Source of the DNA: Mycobacterium sp. IS-1590
GTDB taxonomy: Bacteria > Actinomycetota > Actinomycetes > Mycobacteriales > Mycobacteriaceae
NCBI RefSeq assembly: GCF_001500025.1
Contig: NZ_LQIW01000023.1
Span: 124,001-188,000, forward strand
DNA length: 64,000 nucleotides
Direction: 5' to 3'
In this document: positions 39,999 through 46,430 of the stretch, piece by piece
Layout: each line of letters starts with the position of its first letter
Position numbering within the stretch: the stretch's first letter is position 1
Notes under the pieces: generated by a model
What the model saw: the letters and a program-made list of their open reading frames with translations, nothing else
The model's database searches: none
What the model was told of the DNA's origin: nothing
Translations under genes and position numbers: made by a program

Positions 39999-40985
39999 AT
40001 GACGCGGTTCGGATACACCCTGATGACAGAGCAGAGCGGGCCAAAAGAACTTGTCCGCTACGCGATTTCGGCGGAACAGGCCGGCTTCGACTTCGAGGTG
40101 TCCTCCGACCACTACTTCCCGTGGCTGTCGGCACAGGGACATGCGCCGTACGCGTGGTCGGTGCTGGGCGCGGTCGCCCACGCCACCGAGCGTGTCGAGT
40201 TGTTCACCTACGTCACCTGCCCGACGATGCGCTACCACCCGGCGGTCGTCGCACAGAAGGCCGCGACGCTGCAGATCCTCGCCGACGGCCGTTTCACGCT
40301 GGGGCTGGGCAGCGGTGAGAACCTCAACGAGCACGTCGTCGGCAAGCGTTGGCCGACGGTGGCGCGGCGCCAGGACATGCTGCGCGAAGCGATCCAGATC
40401 ATCCGCGAGTTGTTCACCGGCGACCTCGTCGACTGGAAGGGCGAGTACTTCGAGGTCGACTCCGCCCGACTGTGGGACATTCCCGACACGCCAGTGCCGA
40501 TTGCCACCGCGGTATCGGGTGAGCGGTCGGTCGAGACGTTCGCGCCGCTGTCCGACCACCTGATCGCGGTCGAACCGAACAAGGATCTCGTCGATGCGTG
40601 GCACGATGCCAGGCGGGCCACCGGCCTGCCCGGTGACGTGCGCGTCGTCGGCCAGATCCCGGTCTGCTGGGACACCGACAAGGACGACGCGGTGCGCCGG
40701 GCGCACGACCAGTTCAGGTGGTTCAGCGGCGGCTGGGCCGTCAACTCCGACCTTCCGACGACCGCCGGCTTCGACGGCGCGACACAATATGTGCGCCCCG
40801 AGGACGTGGCCGAGTCGATTCCCTGCGGGCCCGATCTCGATGCGATCGTCGAAGCGGTCAGCAAGTACTGGGAAGCCGGCTTCACCGACATCGCGCTCGT
40901 GCAGATCGGCGACGAGGGCCAAGAGCAGTTCCTCAAGGAAGCGGCAGCGCCGCTGTTGGACAAACTGCGCACCGCAGCGAATTAG
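39999..40985 (+). CDS. F420-dependent LLM-class oxidoreductase (TIGR03557 type)
   Basis: 328 residues, a TIM-barrel LLM flavin/F420 enzyme. FGYTLMTEQSGPKELVRYA, VSSDHYFPWLSAQGHAP, ATERVELFTYVTCPTMRYHPAVVAQKAAT pieces, GLGSGENLNEHVVG and PIATAVSGERSVETFAP are the marks of the subgroup related to glucose-6-phosphate dehydrogenase (Fgd). Mycobacteria use F420 widely, so F420 rather than FMN is likely. Substrate unknown. The 53-residue gene follows 11 bases later. Confidence 0.92.
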   Translation: MTRFGYTLMTEQSGPKELVRYAISAEQAGFDFEVSSDHYFPWLSAQGHAPYAWSVLGAVAHATERVELFTYVTCPTMRYHPAVVAQKAATLQILADGRFTLGLGSGENLNEHVVGKRWPTVARRQDMLREAIQIIRELFTGDLVDWKGEYFEVDSARLWDIPDTPVPIATAVSGERSVETFAPLSDHLIAVEPNKDLVDAWHDARRATGLPGDVRVVGQIPVCWDTDKDDAVRRAHDQFRWFSGGWAVNSDLPTTAGFDGATQYVRPEDVAESIPCGPDLDAIVEAVSKYWEAGFTDIALVQIGDEGQEQFLKEAAAPLLDKLRTAAN

Positions 40986-40996
40986 AAGGGATCGAT

Positions 40997-41158
40997 ATGC
41001 CGACCGGAAAAGGCATCTACGACGACGACGACGCCGACGAGCGGGACAAGCGCAAAGCGCAACGCACGGGGCCCAAGGACGAGGGCAACGAGGGTGGCAT
41101 GGCCACCCGCGAGAACGCCCCGGACGTCGCCGAGTCCGGCGGGGAACCTACGGCCTGA
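40997..41158 (+). CDS. Small acidic/charged protein
   Basis: 53 residues, hydrophilic throughout: an acidic run (IYDDDDADERDKRK), then Gly/Glu-rich sequence, no hydrophobic core, so probably disordered. AGAAGGGAT precedes the ATG at good distance. Similar small proteins follow F420 oxidoreductase genes in other mycobacteria as far as I recall. It ends with no gap against the convergent gene. Confidence 0.65.
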   Translation: MPTGKGIYDDDDADERDKRKAQRTGPKDEGNEGGMATRENAPDVAESGGEPTA

Positions 41159-41875
41159 TCACTCGGCGTCGCGGCCCTGCCTGCTGCGCTTGTAGGCCGA
41201 GCGCCGGAAGTCACCGAGCCAGCGCGGGACCAACTCGACCTCGGGGTCGCTGTGCAGGGCCGGGTCGAACGCGATGTCGTCACAACTCGGGTCGACGTGG
41301 CGAAGGGTCAGCCCGGCCAGCGGGCGGAACCCGCCCCGGAACGGCGCCTGGTCGATGTTGAATGTCAGCCCGGTCGCGTCGATCTGCTTTGCGACGGCGT
41401 CGAGCGACAGCCCCGGCGCGTCGACCCGGGTGGCCAGCCGGGCCCGCACCCACCACAGGGCGTCGTGATACCGCAGCGGCATCAGGCTGGAGAAGGTCGC
41501 ACCGGACCACGACAGCACGGGAGCCAGCCCGACGCGCGTCCCCGAGAGCGTCGACGCCAACAGCACGTCCCACGGGCTGCAGGCCCGAAGATCCGGCGGC
41601 GGCGGGATCCGAAAAGCCAGACCGGCGACGTCGGGGGTGGCGCCGGGCAGGCCGACACCCTTGGAGACGCGTGCGATGACGTCGCAGGAGTTCATCGGCA
41701 GCCCCTCGCCATCGGGCGCGATGCGTTCGAGGACGCCCTCGGCCATCACCCCTGAGGGATGAAACAGCCGCCGATCCCGGAGGGCGGCGCCGAAGCGGAT
41801 GGGGAGCGAGGCGATATCGGAGGCTTGCACGGTACAGGTGTGCCCGAACGGCATCGCAGCAAAACGAGCGCCCAC
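41159..41875 (-). CDS. Conserved protein with catalase-like FHPxG / PDVxGLAxR pattern, function unknown
   Basis: 238 residues. LFHPSGVMAEGVLERIAP, VIARVSKGVGLPG and PDVAGLAFRIP resemble the first part of the heme-catalase fold (FHPKG..., RFS-G-G-P, DxxGxAxR), but the catalytic His/Asn context is not evident. Some databases call relatives phosphodiesterase; I see no support for that. The GTG at 41875 gives a start with MGARFAAMPFGHT; the ATG at 41854 is also possible. Divergent from the methyltransferase gene. Confidence 0.72.
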   Translation of the reverse strand: MGARFAAMPFGHTCTVQASDIASLPIRFGAALRDRRLFHPSGVMAEGVLERIAPDGEGLPMNSCDVIARVSKGVGLPGATPDVAGLAFRIPPPPDLRACSPWDVLLASTLSGTRVGLAPVLSWSGATFSSLMPLRYHDALWWVRARLATRVDAPGLSLDAVAKQIDATGLTFNIDQAPFRGGFRPLAGLTLRHVDPSCDDIAFDPALHSDPEVELVPRWLGDFRRSAYKRSRQGRDAE

Positions 41876-41954
41876 GTTTTAACACCCCCGATACCGGGCA
41901 TTAATTTCGGGCAATGCTGCATTGCGCAGCAGAGGAACCTGTCGAAAGGCCGTT

Positions 41955-42650
41955 GTGACAACCGCATACACCGACGTCCGTGGCCCCCTGATCGCGGATG
42001 AGGGCGTCTACGCGCCGCAGGAAGATTCGCAACTGCTCATCGAGGTCATGGACCGAATGGCGCTGGCGCGCGGCCGGCACGTGGTCGACTTGTGCACCGG
42101 AAGCGGTGTCGTCGCGATCGGGGCCGCCGAACAGGGCGCCGCATCGGTGACCGCGTTCGACATCTGTCAGCGCGCGGTGCGCTGTGCGCGGGCAAACGCG
42201 TTGGCATCCGGGGTCGATGTCGATGTGCACCTCGGATCATGGGCGCGGGCAGTCGAATTCGGCCCGTTCGATCTGATCGTCTGCAATCCGCCCTATGTGC
42301 CGCACGATCCGAGCGCCGAATGTGACCCGCTGCCGACGTACGTGGGCCCGCCTCGGGCGTGGGATGCCGGATGCGACGGCAGGCTCGTGCTCGACCCGCT
42401 GTGTGCCGCGGCGCCCGACCTTCTCGACCACGGAGGCAGCCTGCTGCTGGTGCAGTCGGAGTTCGCCGGTCCGCGACAGACGCTCGGTGCGCTCGCCAGC
42501 GCTGGTCTTGACGCGGAAATCGTTGCACGGCAATGGATCCCCTTCGGGCCGGTGCTGTCGTCGAGGGCTTCGTGGCTCGAGGAGTGCGGTCGGCTCGAAC
42601 CGGGCCGTCGCGAAGAGGAACTGCTGGTGATCCGGGCGGACAAGCCGTGA
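41955..42650 (+). CDS. HemK2/MTQ2-type N5-glutamine or lysine methyltransferase
   Basis: 231 residues from GTG 41955 with AAAGG upstream. Motif I VVDLCTGSGVVAIG (about 43-56) and motif IV NPPYVP (111-116) are those of the HemK/PrmC family; the short form without an N-terminal domain is the MTQ2 type that modifies proteins. Overlaps the CDGSH gene by four bases (GTGA), so the two are coupled. Confidence 0.87.
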   Translation: MTTAYTDVRGPLIADEGVYAPQEDSQLLIEVMDRMALARGRHVVDLCTGSGVVAIGAAEQGAASVTAFDICQRAVRCARANALASGVDVDVHLGSWARAVEFGPFDLIVCNPPYVPHDPSAECDPLPTYVGPPRAWDAGCDGRLVLDPLCAAAPDLLDHGGSLLLVQSEFAGPRQTLGALASAGLDAEIVARQWIPFGPVLSSRASWLEECGRLEPGRREEELLVIRADKP

Positions 42651-42901
42651 GTGACGGCGAACCCCGCACCGTGCGAGTGGTGCCGAACGGCCCGCTGATG
42701 GTGCAGGGGCCGGTGCGTATCGAGATGCCCGACGGGCGGGTCGTGGAATCGGACCGCTTCATGGTTGCGGTGTGCACCTGCCGGCGCAGCAAGGACTATC
42801 CGATGTGCGACACCAGTCACCGGTGCCGCAAGCGCGTCGACTCCTCGGTCAAGCGTGACGCGCCTGCGGACAAGGCGGCGTCAGCTCAGCGGCCGGCGTA
42901 G
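42647..42901 (+). CDS. CDGSH-type iron-sulfur protein
   Basis: 84 residues. The 2Fe-2S motif C-x-C-x8-C-x3-H is CTCRRSKDYPMCDTSH, giving C43, C45, C54 and H58; the usual CDGSH reads CDTSH. Small redox or cluster-transfer protein. Its end overlaps the convergent diiron-type gene by 21 bases, and it is coupled to the methyltransferase gene upstream. Confidence 0.88.
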   Translation: MSDGEPRTVRVVPNGPLMVQGPVRIEMPDGRVVESDRFMVAVCTCRRSKDYPMCDTSHRCRKRVDSSVKRDAPADKAASAQRPA

Positions 42902-43963
42902 CGACGAACGGTTCTCGGTCCAGCAGTTCATCAGGTGCGCGGCCAGGCGTCCCTCGACCACGTCCAGCGCCCGCATCCCGAACACGACGTCGCGGTCCAG
43001 CTGCGGCTCCCGAGCGACCAGGTCGCCGACGACGTCGGTCCGGACCACCTGCTCGTGCACGGCATCGGCCACCACATGCTCGTGGTAGAACGCGACGCAG
43101 GCGTCGGGAGCGCCCATGCGGCGCAACGCTTCCACCAGCCGCCGCGAGCCGGGCGATGACGTGATCTCCGTCGACGCGAAATGTCCGATCGACGCGCCGC
43201 GCAGCTCGCGGTGCAACCCGAACAGTGACATCAGGTTCACCGACGCCAGCGCGTCGGCGCAAACGCTGTCGAGGTAGCCGAGATAGGACGAGTCGAGGCC
43301 CGCCGCATCCATCAACTCCGCGTAGAGGTGCTGGTGCACGTGTTCGCCACGGCCGCCGCCGAACTCGTCGAACTCGACCGCGACGAACGCGGCCTTGGAG
43401 TGTCCGGAGAGCCGAGGGATGGTCCACGCGTGCGGGTCGCCCTCTTTGAGGTGGTACACCGAGCGGTGCACGAGGTATTCGAGCATCTGCTCCCAGGTGC
43501 CCTTGTCGCGCAGGAAGTATGACGGACCCTCACCGTCGACCGGTTCGATCGACAGCTTGTCCATTTCGGCCTCGGCGGTCTCACCTTCGGCGATCTCCCC
43601 GACGTCCTGGCGTACGGCGTCGAGAAACGCCTCCTCGAACCGCCCGCGCAGGTGCAGCAGGGCCGGGTTCCACTCCCAGCGGGGGCTCACGCCGGCGAAG
43701 CCGCGGTAGTGCAACTCGTAGCAGATGTAGAGCGCGAGCTGAAGGTCGAGGCCGTACGGGTCGGCGTCGAACATCGGCACATCGACCGGACGCAGAGGCA
43801 ACGACGGACGGCCGCGTTGCAGGAGCTCGATGACGGCTGCAGACAGCGGTCCGACGGCCTTCGGCAGGGCAGGTTCGACTAGCGTCGACGGTAAAGTCAC
43901 GCCCTTCTCAATACCCTCAAATGCACCGGTCAAACGCATGTTCGGGTGAGTCATTCGGCTCAC
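42881..43963 (-). CDS. Iron-containing redox enzyme, heme-oxygenase-like diiron (HDO) fold
   Basis: 360 residues. Predicted helical bundle with metal-ligand type segments: YICYELHYRGF, WEWNPALLHLRGRFEEAFL, GEHVHQHLYAELM and FYHEHVVADAVHEQVV. The spacing of Glu and His matches the HDO superfamily (oxidases and oxygenases such as SznF and UndA). It lies tail to tail with the CDGSH gene, which is a recurrent mycobacterial pairing and might supply electrons. First residue uncertain; Met at 43963 or a few codons later. Confidence 0.83.
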   Translation of the reverse strand: MSRMTHPNMRLTGAFEGIEKGVTLPSTLVEPALPKAVGPLSAAVIELLQRGRPSLPLRPVDVPMFDADPYGLDLQLALYICYELHYRGFAGVSPRWEWNPALLHLRGRFEEAFLDAVRQDVGEIAEGETAEAEMDKLSIEPVDGEGPSYFLRDKGTWEQMLEYLVHRSVYHLKEGDPHAWTIPRLSGHSKAAFVAVEFDEFGGGRGEHVHQHLYAELMDAAGLDSSYLGYLDSVCADALASVNLMSLFGLHRELRGASIGHFASTEITSSPGSRRLVEALRRMGAPDACVAFYHEHVVADAVHEQVVRTDVVGDLVAREPQLDRDVVFGMRALDVVEGRLAAHLMNCWTENRSSLRRPLS

Positions 43964-43991
43964 AGCGACTCTGAACCGATGCCTCTCACTG

Positions 43992-44033
43992 TCGGGGTGG
44001 CGGGATTCGAACCCACGACCTCTTCGTCCCGAA
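43992..44033 (-). other. tRNA-Pro(GGG) 3' fragment: probable attachment-site scar
   Basis: Read on the minus strand this holds the anticodon loop TTCGGGA, the 3' anticodon stem CGAAG, the variable loop, a full T-arm with GGTTCGAATCC and the acceptor strand CCACCCCGA. The 5' half of the tRNA is absent: the next bases (GGTGTCGTGG...) pair with nothing. A partial tRNA ending at the 3' terminus is what integration by a tyrosine recombinase at a tRNA gene leaves behind. The orientation puts the intact tRNA and the rest of the element to the right. Confidence 0.82.
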
Positions 44034-44260
44034 CCACGACACCAGCGCGTTTGAGTGAGCTGGCACTGTTGAATCAGTGAAATTTCCGCACGTCAGAGTG
44101 TTGGCACCGTTGGTTGTCACAGGGAGGTGCTGAACTTTCTGCGGACTGACTGCGGACTGCGGTCAGAGACAAGGAAACAATCCAATGCCGCGGGCCTCGA
44201 ACGCTTCGTGATCTACAAGGTCCGAACAGCCAGTACTACTTCGTCCTCAGGAGGGGACCC
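44034..44260. other. Intergenic stretch beside the attachment site, with a possible DUF1508-like remnant
   Basis: No intact gene. The plus strand around 44190-44260 reads LERFVIYKVR and, in another frame, SQYYFVLRRG, which together resemble part of a DUF1508 (YegP-like) repeat broken by a frameshift. Near 44140-44162 CTGCGGACTG occurs twice in direct repeat. No integrase fragment is visible. Confidence 0.35.
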
Positions 44261-45721
44261 TCATCTCCGGCTGTAGTCTGGCCGGCCGGTTTCGTACCGG
44301 TCTTCGCCGCACGGGCCGTTGAACTGTGAGTCGTCATCGCTCGAGGTGAGCATCCAGTAGCCGGGCACGTGAGCAGCCAGGATCCCAGGGTCGACTTTCG
44401 ATGGATAGTGGTTCGCGGTCGGATCGATGATCACCTCACCGAGGACGCTGCCGCCGTCTGTACCACGAAGCTTGCGATCGACGGCCTCCACAACCCACAG
44501 GTTCCTGGGCCACGGTGCTAGCCGATACTGCCGCGCGACCTCCAAATCGAATCCGGACCTTGAGCACAAGGCAAACTTGAATTCGCTGGAATCTATTCCG
44601 TACGTTCGGACAGTGAAATCACCATCGTCGTGCGCCTTGCGAAGCGGATTGGTCGGATCCGCCGCCGCGATCCATTCGCTATACCACCAGCGACCAATTG
44701 CTTCTGCTCGCTCGGCAGTCATATAGATCTTCGGCGGCAGCGGCAATATCACTTGATTCCAAGGGGTATGGTCCTGCTCTGGCTCATTCCAAGGGTCTTC
44801 GACGCGAATATATGGCCCTCTCGCGTCGTCATGGCGATACAACGTCAACTTTGAGTGAGCGGCCGATGGCTGGCGTGTATATGCGACTATCAACCAAATA
44901 TGGTTGGCCGAATAGACCATGGGTGTGATGTTGCTATTTATGTACCGGCACAAAACATTGAACAGACCCAAGTCATTTCCCGCCGCCACGTTATCTGCAG
45001 GAGTCTTGGGCAAGGGAAGGGTCGCAGGTGATAGGCCCAACGTCGACATCCCGGCCATCATCTGAGAATGGGTCAGTCCCTCAGAGGGCACCTGGCGGTT
45101 CGCGACCACCCCGCCCATAGTGGCGTCATGCACCTCAGCCGGGAGCTTCCGACCTAGTTGATGGCGTAGGAACGCATGCCGAAATACCATCCACATATCA
45201 GCGTGCGCGCACCGCAGGTACTGCGCGTCTTGGCTGATGAATGGCATTCCGCGGACCATCATTGGCCAGCCCAGGACATCCACACGCTCGATGGCCTCAC
45301 ACCTTGTCCCGGTCGCAAGTTCGGGCGGCGGCTCGATCATGGTCCGGCCGACAGGGGATGACTTGAGCGGGCGTAGCACGGAGTAGCCCTTGTACGCATC
45401 TCCCAATCCGGAGAGATCGCTAAGGTCCGTAGGCAGTCGCTGCGTGAAAAAATGCGCTCGGTGAGCGACGGACGGGTACCTCACATACGTCGTCGAGTAA
45501 AACCTGGCGTGCTCGCTGCGCCAGTCAGCGTCGATATATCGCGTCTCCACCAGAATGGACTTCACTCCGTGTTGAATTGCGATTTCGACAATACGGAGCA
45601 GTGCTGAATTACCCGTTGGCCCAACGTAGCGAGCGAAGAATCGTTGCCAACCGCCCGGCGCCGTCACATCGTATGTGACTGTGAACTCAGGTGGATTCTC
45701 GGTCCACTGATGAAACGACAC
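44261..45721 (-). CDS. Unrecognised protein with a C39-like cysteine-protease pattern
   Basis: 486 residues, base composition clearly less GC-rich than the core genes. I do not know the family. In the middle a papain/C39-like arrangement is visible: Q164-Q167 then C171 (LRCAHADMWMVFRHAFL), H274 in SANHIWLIVAY and D309 in VEDPWNE, in the order Cys, His, Asp at spacing usual for C39 peptidases. The N-terminal 100 residues (PPEFTVTYDV..., GVKSILVETRYIDADW) look like a separate alpha/beta domain. There are no membrane helices, so it is not a bacteriocin exporter. The small gene at 45758-45949 lies 36 bases upstream on the same strand. A defence or toxin role is an inference from the island setting. 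Confidence 0.78.
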   Translation of the reverse strand: MSFHQWTENPPEFTVTYDVTAPGGWQRFFARYVGPTGNSALLRIVEIAIQHGVKSILVETRYIDADWRSEHARFYSTTYVRYPSVAHRAHFFTQRLPTDLSDLSGLGDAYKGYSVLRPLKSSPVGRTMIEPPPELATGTRCEAIERVDVLGWPMMVRGMPFISQDAQYLRCAHADMWMVFRHAFLRHQLGRKLPAEVHDATMGGVVANRQVPSEGLTHSQMMAGMSTLGLSPATLPLPKTPADNVAAGNDLGLFNVLCRYINSNITPMVYSANHIWLIVAYTRQPSAAHSKLTLYRHDDARGPYIRVEDPWNEPEQDHTPWNQVILPLPPKIYMTAERAEAIGRWWYSEWIAAADPTNPLRKAHDDGDFTVRTYGIDSSEFKFALCSRSGFDLEVARQYRLAPWPRNLWVVEAVDRKLRGTDGGSVLGEVIIDPTANHYPSKVDPGILAAHVPGYWMLTSSDDDSQFNGPCGEDRYETGRPDYSRR

Positions 45722-45757
45722 GAAAAGGCAGCTTACGCAGACGACCTAGCTTCAGAA

Positions 45758-45940
45758 TCAGAAGACGCGTAGTGCAGAGGCGGCAACCTCTGCCGACCTC
45801 TCCGCATCGCTAATGCGGTCGAGCGCCTCTCCGAGGCGATCAAACGACGCCCGATCAAGCTCCAAGCCGTAACGGTGGACCTTTGTGTCGGGCAAAATAT
45901 TGTCGGTTGTCCAGGTGTCGGAGGTGGGCATATCAGCCAT
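45758..45940 (-). CDS. Small protein upstream of the protease-like gene
   Basis: 60 residues from ATG 45940 (63 from GTG 45949); GAGGA lies upstream. Residues 26-60 form an amphipathic helix (RASFDRLGEALDRISDAERSAEVAASALRVF). No known domain. Same strand as, and 36 bases before, the protease-like gene, so probably one transcript; it could be an inhibitor or partner of that protein (inference). Confidence 0.5.
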   Translation of the reverse strand: MADMPTSDTWTTDNILPDTKVHRYGLELDRASFDRLGEALDRISDAERSAEVAASALRVF

Positions 45941-45949
45941 CGTAGGCAC

Positions 45950-46232
45950 TTGTCCTCATCTTCCAGTGGGCTTCGCCTGGATTGCGGCCGTAGAGAACGA
46001 TAGCAACCCTGCGCAAATCGACGGCTAGGCGCGCCGCTGACCTGCATCTTTGTCCAGGTTACCCGGGAGCTCCGACAGCTAATCGACGGGATCCGTCGTC
46101 ATCATCGGGAGTCCCGGCCGGTGGAGCCGGGTCAGTGGCGCGGTCATAATCCCCCGACCGGGTCTTTTCAACGCGCCCATGCCGCGCCCGACGCCACCTG
46201 AAGGCCAGGCAAGAGGAGTTCGCGGCGGTCAG
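45950..46232. other. Intergenic stretch without a recognisable gene
   Basis: I see no credible coding frame. CCCGG-ccggtggag-CCGGG near 46108-46126 and the GC-rich CCCCGACCGGG followed by TCTTTT near 46157 could act as terminators for the flanking leftward genes. Confidence 0.4.
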
Positions 46233-46430
46233 TTAACCGACGCAATGGTGTAGTCCCGTCGTTGTCGAAGGAGTCCGACGACACATCAGAATCCGTCGTT
46301 TGACGAGATCGTTGTAGATGGCCGGTGAGAGCTGGCGCCGCCCGACGAGGTCCCCCGCTAGGTAGACGTGCACAGTGATCCCGTCGTCGTCGGAGGTGAC
46401 CTCGAGTTCGACGCTTTCTTGCGCGAGGCA
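46233..46430 (-). pseudogene. Possible remnant reading frame after the GHKL gene
   Basis: In the same frame as the GHKL protein, directly after its TAA, the sequence continues protein-like: SVELEVTSDDDGITVHV and then YLAGDLVGRRQLSPAIYN, up to a stop at 46233. No start codon fits this stretch. It may be a decayed small downstream gene or a former extension. The overlapping TAATG frame gives an Arg-rich product that looks like a shadow. Confidence 0.3.

Noticed and set aside
38131..40134. A 667-residue minus-strand gene across yqeY and the Pro-rich membrane protein
   Set aside because: Runs antisense to yqeY and out of frame with the membrane protein; no motif.
43992..44075. Complete tRNA-Pro gene on the minus strand
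   Set aside because: T-arm, anticodon loop and acceptor 3' strand are there, but no acceptor 5' strand or D-arm precedes them; the sequence upstream does not pair. It is only a 3' fragment.
44034..44260. Integrase remnant next to the attachment site
   Set aside because: No tyrosine-recombinase R..HxxR..Y segment could be found in any frame here; by geometry the integrase should be at the other end.
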